Source: an uncultured Flavobacteriales bacterium (GTDB taxonomy: Bacteria > Bacteroidota > Bacteroidia > Flavobacteriales_D > Sanyastnellaceae). Taken from it: 64,000 nt of DNA. Of the stretch, positions 25,909-34,919 are shown one piece after another; the first letter of the stretch is position 1, and the number at the start of each line of letters is the position of its first letter. The stretch is from NCBI GenBank assembly GCA_905479115.1, contig CAJQLF010000003.1, positions 1 through 64,000 on the forward strand, read 5' to 3'. The notes beneath the pieces are model-generated. The model made no database searches. It was given only the letters and a program-made list of their open reading frames with translations, and was not told the origin of the DNA. Made by a program: the position numbers and the translations under genes.

Positions 25909-28719
25909 ATGGAATACGATTTTCAAGCAATTGAGAAGCGCTGGAAAGCGCAATGGAAGGAGACGGATGCTTACAAAGTCATCGAAGACCCCTCGCGAAA
26001 AAAATATTATGTACTGGACATGTTTCCTTATCCGTCGGGCGCTGGTCTGCACGTAGGCCACCCTTTGGGCTATATCGCAAGCGACGTTTACGCTCGATAT
26101 AAGCGACACCAAGGGTACAATGTTTTGCACCCCATGGGCTACGACAGTTTTGGCTTGCCGGCGGAACAGTATGCAATCCAAACTGGACAGCATCCCGCCA
26201 TCACAACGGAAGCCAATATCGCTCGCTACCGAGAACAACTAGAACAACTGGGGTTTTGCTACGATTGGTCGCGAGAAGTGCGGACAAGTGATCCCCGCTA
26301 TTACCGTTGGACGCAGTGGATTTTTGGTGAATTGTTCGAATCTTGGTATGACGAGAAACTCGGAAAGGCTCGCCCTCTCAAGGAGCTCATCGAAAAATTG
26401 GAGGAGTCGGGATTAAACAATCTTTCCCCGGCATGCGATACAAAATGGTGGAAAAACCTCCCTGAAAGCGTCACGCAGCGCTGGGGAGACGAGTTCCAAG
26501 GAGAATTATCGGCCGAACAGTGGATGGCGTGCACAGAAAACGAACAATCCCACATCCTCATGCAATTCCGCCTCGCGTACCTGGCGGATAGCGAAGTTAA
26601 TTGGTGTCCCGAATTGGGCACTGTTTTGGCCAATGACGAGGTAAAGGACGGGTTCAGCGAACGAGGAGGACATCCCGTCGTCCGCAAGAGGATGCGCCAA
26701 TGGATCATGCGCATCAGCGCTTTTGCTCAGCGACTCCTGGATGACCTGAATGACTTGAACTGGACCGACAGCATCAAGGATGCACAGCGGAACTGGATCG
26801 GCCGAAGCGAAGGCGCCACAGTAAAATTTGGCGTGCACGGCCAGCCGGACGAAACCATCGAGGTCTTCACGACCCGGCCCGACACCATCTATGGCGTCAG
26901 CTTCATGGTTTTGGCGCCGGAACATCCATTGGTCGACCTGCTCACCGCTGCCGAATTCCGAGCAGACGTTCGGGCTTATCAAAAAGCCGCAGCCCAAAAA
27001 TCGGAACGCGAGCGACAAGGTGCAGGCGACCATGAAGTGAGCGGATGCAATACCGGCGGCTTTGCTGTACATCCATTAACCGGAGATCACGTGCCCGTGT
27101 GGATTGCAGACTACGTTTTGGCCGGTTACGGAACCGGTGCAATTATGGCAGTGCCTGCAGGTGACGAACGAGATTGGAAATTTGCAAAAGCTTACAATTT
27201 GTCCATCCCTCGCATCTTTGAGGGCATCAACACAGACGATTCGGTTTACACGGAGAAAGAGGCGCTACTGCACGGAAGCCATACATTGGATGGATTAAAT
27301 TCGAGTGAAGCCATTCCGAAAGCACTTGATTTGCTCGAAAAAGCTGGAGTAGGCAACCGCCAAGTGAACTTCCGATTGCGCGATGCCGTTTTCAGCCGCC
27401 AGCGCTATTGGGGGGAACCTTTCCCCATTTTTTATGAAGGGGATGTTCCTCAGCTTTTGAAGGAGCCTCAAGTGACATTGCCTTCTGTAGATGCCTATTT
27501 GCCCACAGAAGCCGGTGATCCGCCCCTCGCGCGAGCGAGAAAGGAGGACTGGAATGTCACCCGAGGAGACCGCATGGAATACAACACCATGCCGGGATGG
27601 GCGGGATCCAGCTGGTATTTCTTGAGGTACATGGATCCGCACAATGAAACGGAATTTTGTAGCCGTGAAAAATCGGACTATTGGGGCCAAGTTGATCTGT
27701 ATGTAGGAGGTGCAGAGCACACAACAGGCCATCTGCTCTACTCTCGATTTTGGACCAAATTCTTGCACGACCGAGGGTGGATTGGGTTTCATGAACCATT
27801 CAAGGAGATGATCAACCAAGGCATGATCTTGGGTCGGTCTAGTTTTGTCTACCGCATTCAGGGAACGAATCAATTTGTGACCTACGAGAAGCGGAAAGAC
27901 TTCGCAACACAGCGCCTTCACGTAGACATCAACCTTGTACAATCGGACAAACTTGACACGGAAGCCTTTTGTACATGGCGCAAGGAATTTGAAGGAGCCA
28001 CCTTCATTCTCAATGAAGCAGGAGACTATACCTGCGGGCACGAGGTTGAAAAAATGTCCAAGTCCAAATTCAACGTGCAGACACCCGATGATTTGGTGGA
28101 ACGGTATGGAGCAGATACGCTTCGCTGCTACGAAATGTTTTTGGGGCCACTCACCCAGCATAAACCGTGGGATACGCAAGGCATTAGTGGCGTGCACAAT
28201 TTTCTTCGAAAGCTGCATCGCCTTTTCGCCGGAAACAACCAAAACGAACTGGCTGATTCTGCCCAACGCAGCCTCCACAAGACGATCAAAAAAGTCACGG
28301 AAGATCTGAACCGGCATGCATTCAACACAGTCATCAGCGCATTGATGATCGGTGTCAATGAATTGTTGGAGGCTCAAGCGCATCAGCCCGAAATCCTACG
28401 TCCGCTGGCCATTCTGGCCAGTCCTGTAGCACCGCATTTGGCAGAAGAGCTGTGGCAAATGGCAGGAGGTAATGGGTCCGTTATGGACCAGCCATGGCCT
28501 GAGTCGAATGAGCAATGGTTAGTTTCGGACACCATTTCCTATCCGGTTTCCTTCAACGGAAAAGTCCGCTTCAAGCTCGAGGTCGCCAATGGGTTGGAAG
28601 CAAAAGAAGTGGAAGAGCTCGTTCTTGCCCATGAAAAAACAAAGGCGCAACTCGAAGGTAAAACGCTCCGGAAAGTTATTGTTGTTCCAGGACGCATTGT
28701 CAACCTCGTCGCGAACTAA
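25909..28719 (+). CDS. leuS: Leucyl-tRNA synthetase
   Basis: This 936-residue class I synthetase charges tRNA-Leu. The HIGH signature is HVGHPLGY at about residue 47 and the KMSKS loop KMSKSKFN lies near residue 715. The editing domain is in FTTRPDTIYGVSFMVLAPEHP. An insertion of roughly 50-60 residues before the KMSKS loop (around FVTYEKRKDF) accounts for the length above the E. coli enzyme. A terminator follows at 28738. Confidence 0.97.
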   Translation: MEYDFQAIEKRWKAQWKETDAYKVIEDPSRKKYYVLDMFPYPSGAGLHVGHPLGYIASDVYARYKRHQGYNVLHPMGYDSFGLPAEQYAIQTGQHPAITTEANIARYREQLEQLGFCYDWSREVRTSDPRYYRWTQWIFGELFESWYDEKLGKARPLKELIEKLEESGLNNLSPACDTKWWKNLPESVTQRWGDEFQGELSAEQWMACTENEQSHILMQFRLAYLADSEVNWCPELGTVLANDEVKDGFSERGGHPVVRKRMRQWIMRISAFAQRLLDDLNDLNWTDSIKDAQRNWIGRSEGATVKFGVHGQPDETIEVFTTRPDTIYGVSFMVLAPEHPLVDLLTAAEFRADVRAYQKAAAQKSERERQGAGDHEVSGCNTGGFAVHPLTGDHVPVWIADYVLAGYGTGAIMAVPAGDERDWKFAKAYNLSIPRIFEGINTDDSVYTEKEALLHGSHTLDGLNSSEAIPKALDLLEKAGVGNRQVNFRLRDAVFSRQRYWGEPFPIFYEGDVPQLLKEPQVTLPSVDAYLPTEAGDPPLARARKEDWNVTRGDRMEYNTMPGWAGSSWYFLRYMDPHNETEFCSREKSDYWGQVDLYVGGAEHTTGHLLYSRFWTKFLHDRGWIGFHEPFKEMINQGMILGRSSFVYRIQGTNQFVTYEKRKDFATQRLHVDINLVQSDKLDTEAFCTWRKEFEGATFILNEAGDYTCGHEVEKMSKSKFNVQTPDDLVERYGADTLRCYEMFLGPLTQHKPWDTQGISGVHNFLRKLHRLFAGNNQNELADSAQRSLHKTIKKVTEDLNRHAFNTVISALMIGVNELLEAQAHQPEILRPLAILASPVAPHLAEELWQMAGGNGSVMDQPWPESNEQWLVSDTISYPVSFNGKVRFKLEVANGLEAKEVEELVLAHEKTKAQLEGKTLRKVIVVPGRIVNLVAN

Positions 28720-28737
28720 AGCAGTCTAGTTGGTTGA

Positions 28738-28761
28738 ATATGGATTTTAATCCGTATTTTT
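28738..28761 (+). terminator. Rho-independent terminator after leuS
   Basis: ATATGGATT and AATCCGTAT pair over 9 positions (one G-U, the innermost pair probably open to give a loop) and are followed by a run of five T. It lies 19 bases after the leuS stop codon. Confidence 0.6.
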
Positions 28762-28815
28762 AGGGGCTTGGTCTTGATAACTTGCACAAAATGTAAGTTG
28801 AACCCCAATTACCTG

Positions 28816-30714
28816 ATGTCATTGCATTTGTCCAATTCACTGCGTTTTGGGAGCGTCCTTTTCTTTGCGGCGCTTTCCTTCGTCACAGCCAACGCCCAAG
28901 AAACGGTGACGGGCTGCATGGATATTTGGGCCTGCAATTTCAACGACGAAGCGACAGAGGATGACGGGACATGTGAGTACAGTTCTTGCTTGGGCTGCAC
29001 CAATCAATACGCTTGCAATTATGACCCGACAGCGTTGTACAACGACGGCTCATGCGAATACCTGAGTTGCGTAGGCTGCATGGTCGAGCTTGCATGCAAT
29101 TTTGATCCTCTCGCACTATTTCCCAGCACCGCTGCATGTGACTTCGAGAGTTGCGTCGGATGCACTGACTTCACCGCGTGCACGTTTGATCCCGATGCGA
29201 CGTTGACCGACCTGAATGAATGCGAATATCCTGAACCCGGATTGGATTGTGCAGGTAACACCACCAATTGCGGAGGCTGTGAACCCGTGTTTTTGACGGA
29301 ATTGCCTTTCACCTCCGTGAACTGCATCGATGAACTTCCCCTGATCCCCGACAATGCGATTGTCGCCATCAACGGTTGCACCGGAGATACCCTTGATGTC
29401 CATTCTTATGTAGTGGATGTAACCGATGACTTTACCAACAACGTAGGGGTTACAGCGGATGGCATGGGACCGGATGGAGCCATTAGGGTATTCGGCCTCA
29501 CGGCCCTTGGCCTAGCCAATTCTGATTACTTCGCTGAGACCTTCCCCTTGCTCGTGACCCGGTATGCTAATGGCACAGCCGTGGTGAATGGGCAAGTACA
29601 CAATGTGCTGAATCCCAATCTTAAATGGAATGTGCATTTGGTCCTCGAGGACGCCACCTTGGGCGACGAATGGTTGGGACAAAACCCTGAGGCCGGCTTT
29701 GTAACCGCTTTTGGATGTTCCGTGGACACGAGCGAAGTCATGGTCTATCGTTTATCCCCTGATCACTCCTACCTCAACGGTGCAGGGGGATATGAAGGAT
29801 CCTACTTGCATCTATCCCACATGCCTTTCAATGAAAGCAAACGATTTCAATTGGGCGAGGGCGGAAACAGTGTAAACTGCAACTACGGTTTGGGTGGTTG
29901 GTTTGCCTGGGAGGGACGCGTGCTCGGAGAAGAGGTGAACGGAATGAGCGGGGACTTGGTGATTGACTTAGATGAGGACGTCACCAACGAAGTCGCCTGC
30001 GGCAGTGAAGCCGTGGTGCACTTTCATCACGCACTCAATGCCGAATGTGGTTTATTCACTGAATCCATTCAGATTTTCAGCCGCTCGGACCAAGAAGCGC
30101 CGCAATGGAACAACACCAACTGCGCAGACGCTGTTTCCTTATGCTTCGATATTGCAACTCAGACAACAGCCATTCCAACACCTTGCGCTTTTGCGTTTGA
30201 AGATGAATGCGGTGAACCTGTACAGACTGATTTCACGGAATCCGTGCTGGATGGAGATCCCGATCTCGCCAACGACCAACCCTTCACCATCCAACGAGCT
30301 TACACAGGAGTGGATTGCAGCGGCAACAGTACAACGTTTGTCCAAACATTGGTTTTCGACGGTTCTGCATGCCCTGTTGCGCCCGCCTCTCCTCTCGAGT
30401 CCACTTGGAGCGAGCCGAACTTGAAGCAACCCAAAATCACAAGTTCTACCCAGCCCATGGTTTCGGGCCTTTACCCGAATCCCACTGTTGAATCATCCAC
30501 CCTTGAAATCAATTTTCAGTCCGAAAACTTCGTGAAGATTATCGTCTTTGATTTGACGGGGGAGATTGCATTGCCACCTCAAATTATCTCAGGACTTCCC
30601 GGGGATATCTTGAATTGTTCGCTTGATGGGTCGACCCTGCGGCCGGGGTGCTACTTGGTTCAAATCCAAGGAGAAAATCAGCGGACGACCCTCCGCTGGA
30701 CGGTTGGGCGTTAA
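28816..30714 (+). CDS. Secreted cysteine-repeat protein with T9SS type A sorting domain
   Basis: This 632-residue exported protein has a signal peptide ending near ANAQ, then four cysteine repeats of about 29 residues (GC-x5-AC-N-F/Y then DDGTCEY, ending with a Cys-x-x-C link) at residues 33-140. A long middle region follows with paired cysteines and SFE-like beta-strands; its function is not recognised. The C-terminus (GLYPNPTVESSTLEIN, then VKIIVFDLTG and GCYLVQIQ) is a type IX sorting domain, so the protein should be exported through the Por system and anchored to or released from the cell surface. I start at ATG 28816; an earlier in-frame start at 28768 adds non-signal sequence. The GC-x-D-x-x-ACN repeat recurs in many marine Flavobacteriales surface proteins. 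Confidence 0.82.
   Translation: MSLHLSNSLRFGSVLFFAALSFVTANAQETVTGCMDIWACNFNDEATEDDGTCEYSSCLGCTNQYACNYDPTALYNDGSCEYLSCVGCMVELACNFDPLALFPSTAACDFESCVGCTDFTACTFDPDATLTDLNECEYPEPGLDCAGNTTNCGGCEPVFLTELPFTSVNCIDELPLIPDNAIVAINGCTGDTLDVHSYVVDVTDDFTNNVGVTADGMGPDGAIRVFGLTALGLANSDYFAETFPLLVTRYANGTAVVNGQVHNVLNPNLKWNVHLVLEDATLGDEWLGQNPEAGFVTAFGCSVDTSEVMVYRLSPDHSYLNGAGGYEGSYLHLSHMPFNESKRFQLGEGGNSVNCNYGLGGWFAWEGRVLGEEVNGMSGDLVIDLDEDVTNEVACGSEAVVHFHHALNAECGLFTESIQIFSRSDQEAPQWNNTNCADAVSLCFDIATQTTAIPTPCAFAFEDECGEPVQTDFTESVLDGDPDLANDQPFTIQRAYTGVDCSGNSTTFVQTLVFDGSACPVAPASPLESTWSEPNLKQPKITSSTQPMVSGLYPNPTVESSTLEINFQSENFVKIIVFDLTGEIALPPQIISGLPGDILNCSLDGSTLRPGCYLVQIQGENQRTTLRWTVGR
28912..29235 (+). repeat. Four tandem cysteine-rich coding repeats
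   Basis: Units of about 87-93 bases encode GC(M/T)-x5-AC-(N/T)-(F/Y), then an acidic turn, then a CEY/CDF-x-x-C end. The fourth unit is the most diverged (ACTFDPDATLTDLNECEY). Each unit carries four cysteines, likely paired within the repeat. Confidence 0.75.
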
Positions 30715-30815
30715 CCGCCAACTGATGCCTCATTCCGGGCTTTCATGGCCTTCTTTCCAATCCAACTCACGGCACTCGGCCTTCATTCGTAAATTAGTGT
30801 TGAAATCATCGTATT

Positions 30816-32006
30816 ATGTGTACCCTTTTCCGGCTTTCTCTTATCTCCTTGTTGTTTCTTTTCACCACGACCGTGCAAGGCCAAGACGCTGTTTCGACTG
30901 GGCTTCCCTACAATCCTGACAGCGACAATAGCGGTTCCATCGATGTGAATGATCTGCTGATTTTCCTCCCCTACTATGGAATGAACTTTGATCCCGAGGG
31001 AGTCATTCCCATCTTGTTCGGAGGAACAGGAGCTAGTTCCGTTGAGGCTGCTCGGGATTCACTAGGACTCTCCGCTATTCAAGATTCAACCGTGGGTACA
31101 GAAACCTATGCCTGGATTTCTCAATCGCTGCGTGTGCAGCAAGAATTTGTCCAAGGATACGGTTCGTCAGCCACCGGAACGTATGGACACGCTTCAGGAA
31201 CCAATACCACCGCGAGTGGTGCGTATAGCCACGCCCAAAACCGATTGTCCACCGCCAGTGCGACTTGCGCAAGTGCCGAGGGCGAAGGAACGACAGCGAG
31301 TGGCACGGCGAGCCACGCAGAAGGAATGTTAACACAAGCCTCAGGACTGACAGCGCATGCGGAAGGGTACAATACAGTCGCAACGTCAAGCTACTCGCAT
31401 GCTGAAGGATACGGCTCACTCGCGGGGAGTACTTCTGCCCATGCCGAAGGGTATCTATCCGACGCTGTTGGGCTCTATTCCCATGCGGAAGGCCGACAGA
31501 CGGAGGCGGGTGGCCCTGCTTCGCATGCTGAAGGACAGGATGCCATTGCTTCCGGTGACGTAGCACATGCAGAAGGATTCCAGACCATCGCAGATGGCTA
31601 CGCGAGTCATGCAGGAGGCTACGCCAGTGTCGCAGCAGGGCTATACAGCCGGGCCATAGGTCGCAATACAACAACCATGGCAACGGCCACATTTGCCACT
31701 GGAAATGGCGTTGTCGCTGACCAAGAGAATGGAACGGCAATCGGACAGTACAACGTTTTGTCCAACACCGGTTCCCTCTTTGCTATTGGCAACGGTGCGT
31801 CTGATACGGAACGCTCCAACGCCTTCGAAGTGCATGCAACCGGAGATGCGGTAATTCACGGAAATGCCATCGTTGAGGGAACTGTTCTCGCCGACGGAAT
31901 GGACATCGGAAATACCTTGACCACTTTGATTTCCAGCATTGACTCACTGCAACTGGTCATTGCCAACCTGCAAGAACAGCTGGACGCGCTTTCTGGTGGC
32001 GAGTGA
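30816..32006 (+). CDS. HAEG-repeat, YadA-head-like surface protein with dockerin-like EF-hand
   Basis: This 396-residue protein has a signal peptide (residues 1-22, ending VQGQ) and a calcium-loop/dockerin-like segment NPDSDNSGSIDVNDLL at 33-48. A tail-fibre-like stretch (FGGTGASSVEAARDSLGL) at 68-85 is followed by about 13 units of 14 residues with consensus G-x-x-S-HAEG-x-x-T-x-A-S at roughly 115-298. Next comes a fibre-type segment (IGNGASDTERSNAFEVHATGD) and a final heptad region (LTTLISSIDSLQLVIANLQ). The 14-residue repeat is that of trimeric left-handed beta-roll heads (YadA/Hep_Hag). There is no YadA membrane anchor, no T9SS domain and no S74 chaperone, so how it is held or released is unknown. 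A TAAATTAG box lies 18 bases upstream of the ATG. The preceding gene encodes another exported repeat protein. Confidence 0.75.
   Translation: MCTLFRLSLISLLFLFTTTVQGQDAVSTGLPYNPDSDNSGSIDVNDLLIFLPYYGMNFDPEGVIPILFGGTGASSVEAARDSLGLSAIQDSTVGTETYAWISQSLRVQQEFVQGYGSSATGTYGHASGTNTTASGAYSHAQNRLSTASATCASAEGEGTTASGTASHAEGMLTQASGLTAHAEGYNTVATSSYSHAEGYGSLAGSTSAHAEGYLSDAVGLYSHAEGRQTEAGGPASHAEGQDAIASGDVAHAEGFQTIADGYASHAGGYASVAAGLYSRAIGRNTTTMATATFATGNGVVADQENGTAIGQYNVLSNTGSLFAIGNGASDTERSNAFEVHATGDAVIHGNAIVEGTVLADGMDIGNTLTTLISSIDSLQLVIANLQEQLDALSGGE
31158..31709 (+). repeat. About 13 coding repeats of 42 bases (HAEG motif)
   Basis: The 14-residue unit is seen as SYSHAEGYGSLAGS, LYSHAEGRQTEAGG and PASHAEGQDAIASG, for example. 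The protein motif is tight but the DNA differs between units in many third positions, so the repeats are old rather than freshly duplicated. The first two and last two units are diverged (GHASG, HAQN; HAGG, RAIG). Confidence 0.8.
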
Positions 32007-32015
32007 TCTGAACAC

Positions 32016-32042
32016 AAAAAATCCCCAGCGTAAGCTGAGGAT
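32016..32042 (-). terminator. Rho-independent terminator after tRNA-Gln
   Basis: Reading the minus strand, ATCCTCAGC and GCTGGGGAT pair over 9 positions (one U-G) around a TTAC loop, followed by a run of T. It lies 7 bases beyond the tRNA 3' end. Confidence 0.65.
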
Positions 32043-32048
32043 ATTCTG

Positions 32049-32119
32049 TTCCCCGACCAGGACTCGAACCTGGAATAACGGCACCAAAAACCGGTGTGTT
32101 ACCATTACACCATCGGGGA
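32049..32119 (-). tRNA. tRNA-Gln (anticodon TTG)
   Basis: The 71-base cloverleaf has acceptor TCCCCGA pairing with TCGGGGA, D-stem GTGT/ACAC with an AATGGTA loop, anticodon loop TTTTGGT giving TTG, T-stem CCAGG/CCTGG with loop TTCGAGT, and discriminator A. CCA is not encoded. The first anticodon-stem pair (27-43) is a C-U mismatch and the last (31-39) a U-G. It stands alone and has its own terminator. Confidence 0.93.
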
Positions 32120-32200
32120 ATAGCTTCGGCTCTGGAGCCTGAAAGCGAGCGCAAAGATAAAAAGGATTTGTCGAAATTGAAGCAATCCTCTTCGTTCAAT

Positions 32201-32208
32201 TATCTTCG
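32201..32208 (+). promoter_or_regulatory. -7 promoter box of the aldehyde dehydrogenase gene
   Basis: TATCTTCG (TAnnTTCG) lies 5 bases before the ATG at 32214. A TTG at 32177-32179 is a possible -33 element, 21 bases upstream. Confidence 0.45.
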
Positions 32209-32213
32209 GGCGC

Positions 32214-33677
32214 ATGTTTCATTTGAAGAATTTGATCGGCGGTGAATTGACTGACCCTCAGGGTGGAGGATGGATCGAGAACATCGAGCCGGCAACCGGA
32301 GGTGTTTTGGGTCAAATTCCTCGTTCCCAATCGGCGGATGTTGAGCAGGCAGTACAAGCAGCGAGCAGCGCATTTCCCACATGGTCGCAAACATCATTTG
32401 AAGAGCGATCCTCCTGTCTAAGACGCTGGGGTGCTTTGATAGCTCAGCATTCCGAAGCGCTCGTTGCCGCAGAATCAATGGACAATGGCAAGCCTGTTTC
32501 ACTGGCTCGCACCGTTGATATCCCACGAGCCCAAAAGAACCTGGAGTTTTTTGCTGGGGCCATCGAGCATTTTGCTTCGGAATCCCACATCCCCGCAGAT
32601 GCCAGTTACATTCACTACACGCATCGCAAACCCATCGGCATCGTGGGGTGCATTTCACCTTGGAACCTCCCGCTTTATTTGTTCACGTGGAAAATTGCCC
32701 CGGCGCTCGCAGCGGGAAATTGCGTGATTGCCAAACCTTCCGAAATCACCCCCGTAACAGCTTGGATGCTGTCTCAATGGGCGGCTGAAGCAGGGTTCCC
32801 CAAAGGGGTTTTTAATGTGCTTCACGGGTACGGTCATGAAGTAGGACAAGCCATCGTGGAACATCCTCGGATTAAGGCGATTTCCTTCACCGGCGGGACC
32901 CAAACCGGGGCCCACATTGCCCGCACCACTGCCGGCCAATTCAAAAAACTCAGCCTAGAACTCGGGGGAAAGAATCCCGCCTTGATTTTCGCCGATTGTG
33001 ATTTTGATGCTGCCGTGCGAACCACCGTGCGTTCATCTTTCGCCAATCAAGGACAAATTTGCCTGTGCTCCTCTAGAATTCTCATCGAAGAATCGATCTA
33101 CCCAGCCTTTCGAGATGCGCTGGTTGCAAAAGCCAAGCGAATCGTCCCGGGAGATCCGAAGGATGCCGCAACCAAAATGGGTGCTGTGGTTTCTGCCTCT
33201 CACAGAGACAAGGTATTGGGGTACATTCAATCAGCGCGAGAGCAAGGTGCCACTGTACTTTGCGGCAGGGAGGTTCCACCCGCACCGAATGAGCGATGCG
33301 CAAATGGATTTTTCATTCAACCCACCATTTTGGAAGGCCTGGATGCCGAATGTTCCATTAACCAAGAAGAGATTTTTGGCCCCGTCATCACGCTGCAGTC
33401 GTTTCGGTCAGAAACAGAGGCTATCGACCTAGCCAACAACAGCACGTATGGCTTAGCCGCGACCATTTGGACGCAAGATGTGGGCCGTGCTCATCGAGTT
33501 GCGTCTCAAGTAGAAAGCGGAATTGCCTGGATTAATTGCTGGCTTGTTCGCGATTTGCGCACGCCATTTGGTGGCGTGAAGGCCAGCGGAGTTGGTCGAG
33601 AAGGAGGATTTGAAGCGCTGCGTTTCTTTACAGAGCCTCAAAATGTGAGTATTCCCACCGGAATGGGATCACATTGA
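32214..33677 (+). CDS. Aldehyde dehydrogenase of the aminomuconate/hydroxymuconic-semialdehyde type
   Basis: This 487-residue NAD(P)-dependent dehydrogenase has the cofactor loop SFTGGTQTGAHIA, the catalytic base in ELGGKNP and the nucleophile in QGQICLCSSR. The end of the protein, INCWLVRDLRTPFGG, KASGVGREGG and FFTEPQNV, is the subgroup signature of 2-aminomuconic / 2-hydroxymuconic semialdehyde dehydrogenases (ALDH8 type). These act in the kynurenine route of tryptophan breakdown or in catechol meta-cleavage. No other gene of either route is next to it; the tyrosine dioxygenases at 51-53 kb belong to a different ring-cleavage route. The substrate is therefore inferred from family only. A -7 box ends 5 bases before the ATG. 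Confidence 0.85.
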   Translation: MFHLKNLIGGELTDPQGGGWIENIEPATGGVLGQIPRSQSADVEQAVQAASSAFPTWSQTSFEERSSCLRRWGALIAQHSEALVAAESMDNGKPVSLARTVDIPRAQKNLEFFAGAIEHFASESHIPADASYIHYTHRKPIGIVGCISPWNLPLYLFTWKIAPALAAGNCVIAKPSEITPVTAWMLSQWAAEAGFPKGVFNVLHGYGHEVGQAIVEHPRIKAISFTGGTQTGAHIARTTAGQFKKLSLELGGKNPALIFADCDFDAAVRTTVRSSFANQGQICLCSSRILIEESIYPAFRDALVAKAKRIVPGDPKDAATKMGAVVSASHRDKVLGYIQSAREQGATVLCGREVPPAPNERCANGFFIQPTILEGLDAECSINQEEIFGPVITLQSFRSETEAIDLANNSTYGLAATIWTQDVGRAHRVASQVESGIAWINCWLVRDLRTPFGGVKASGVGREGGFEALRFFTEPQNVSIPTGMGSH

Positions 33678-33932
33678 GCGGATCACCATGGATCGTTCAC
33701 ATCACAATGCACCTTGTTGCCGTTCTTAAAGAACCAACCAAAGTGTTGATCAATCCAACTTGATAAGGTGCGAATCTTATTTTGCATCGAGAATCTTCGT
33801 CAGCTAAAATTAGTGTAATCGCTACACAATATCAACACTCCAGTCTTGATAAATGTTTTGCATCACCTGCTATTTTTTCCGCAATACCAGCACCTTCGGA
33901 GGCTACACGCGCATCGCTATCTATTCAACTTT

Positions 33933-34907
33933 ATGAAAAAAAAATCTTCCCTCCTTATCCTCCTGTATCCCACGCTCCTATTGATAAGCGGGTGTGTTAC
34001 GATGAAACAATTCGACGAATTACAATTGCAAACGGATCAAATTGCAGAAGAAAATCGACGACTGACATTATCCAACCAAGATGGAGAGATTGATCGCCGA
34101 GAATTAAGGGGGCGGGTCGACGTTTTGGAAAAAGCAAAGGCTGCCTTAGCATTGGATACGACCCGATTGGGCCGGTCCTTATCAGAGGCCCGTGCAGACA
34201 TTCAAACATTAGAAAACCTCAATGACGTCTTGACCTCTGAAAGCTCGTCCCGCATGGCCGCCATCAACGATGAAAATCGGGCACTGTTGGAAGAGTTGAG
34301 TCGAAATCGCACGGATTTGCAAACCCAAGAAGACGATCTACTCAGGCTCAACACCAATTTAGAGGCACGTGAAAAGGAACTTGCCAGTCGGTCCCAGCGC
34401 ATCGAAGAGTTGGAAGGCCTTCTCGCATCCCGCGATGCTGCTGCGGAGGCCCTCCGATCAAGATTGGCTGATGCCTTACTAGGTTTTGCAGATAAAGGAC
34501 TGACCGTACAACAACGAAACGGAAAGGTCTACGTAAGCCTCGAAGCGCAGTTGTTATTTCCATCAGGCAGCACCGCCATCAATGCCGATGGGCGACAAGC
34601 TTTGAAAGACCTCGCAAGGGTCGTGAGCAATCAAGACAACCTCGAAATCATCGTGGAAGGACACACGGATACGGATCAGCTGCGCTCGGACGCCATTCCT
34701 CGGAACAACTGGGAACTAAGTGTATTGCGGTCCACGGCCGTAGTCGAAATATTGACAAGCTCAGGCGTTCAGCCCGAGGTGCTTTCCGCAGCAGGTCGTA
34801 GCGAATACCACCCGCTGGATCCCGATGACAAGTCCCGGAACCGTCGCATTGAAGTGGTGCTCGCGCCCAATCTTGACGCTTTGTTCGATTTGATCCGCTC
34901 CGAATAA
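33933..34907 (+). CDS. OmpA-family lipoprotein with coiled coil
   Basis: This 324-residue lipoprotein has signal MKKKSSLLILLYPTLLLISGC and lipobox Cys at residue 21. A coiled coil of about 160 residues rich in Glu/Arg/Leu follows. The C-terminal OmpA domain has VSLEAQLLFPSGSTAI, EGHTDTDQL and NRRIEVVLAPN, which binds peptidoglycan non-covalently. It likely tethers the outer membrane to the cell wall. I start at ATG 33933; an earlier in-frame ATG at 33846 lacks a signal peptide. In the 255 bases between the dehydrogenase and this gene I see no gene; there is a short GTTCTT/AAGAAC palindrome near 33723 but no promoter box I would defend. Confidence 0.88.
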   Translation: MKKKSSLLILLYPTLLLISGCVTMKQFDELQLQTDQIAEENRRLTLSNQDGEIDRRELRGRVDVLEKAKAALALDTTRLGRSLSEARADIQTLENLNDVLTSESSSRMAAINDENRALLEELSRNRTDLQTQEDDLLRLNTNLEAREKELASRSQRIEELEGLLASRDAAAEALRSRLADALLGFADKGLTVQQRNGKVYVSLEAQLLFPSGSTAINADGRQALKDLARVVSNQDNLEIIVEGHTDTDQLRSDAIPRNNWELSVLRSTAVVEILTSSGVQPEVLSAAGRSEYHPLDPDDKSRNRRIEVVLAPNLDALFDLIRSE

Positions 34908-34919
34908 ACGCCCAGCGAC

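Noticed and set aside
27295-28383. A 362-residue open frame antisense to leuS
   Set aside because: It lies wholly within leuS, has no recognisable domain and shows the composition of an antisense shadow of a GC-balanced gene.
31158-31709. A CRISPR array or other DNA repeat array at the HAEG region
   Set aside because: The 42-base periodicity is coding: it is fixed in protein and varies at third positions, with no identical repeats and spacers.
31075-31740. A 221-residue minus-strand frame opposite the HAEG repeats
   Set aside because: It owes its length to the repeat of the plus-strand gene; the product is a repetitive Leu/Arg/His-rich sequence without domain or signal.
33678-33932. A small gene or RNA between the dehydrogenase and the OmpA-family lipoprotein
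   Set aside because: No frame with a signal or motif, no hairpin with a T run and no defensible promoter box were seen.
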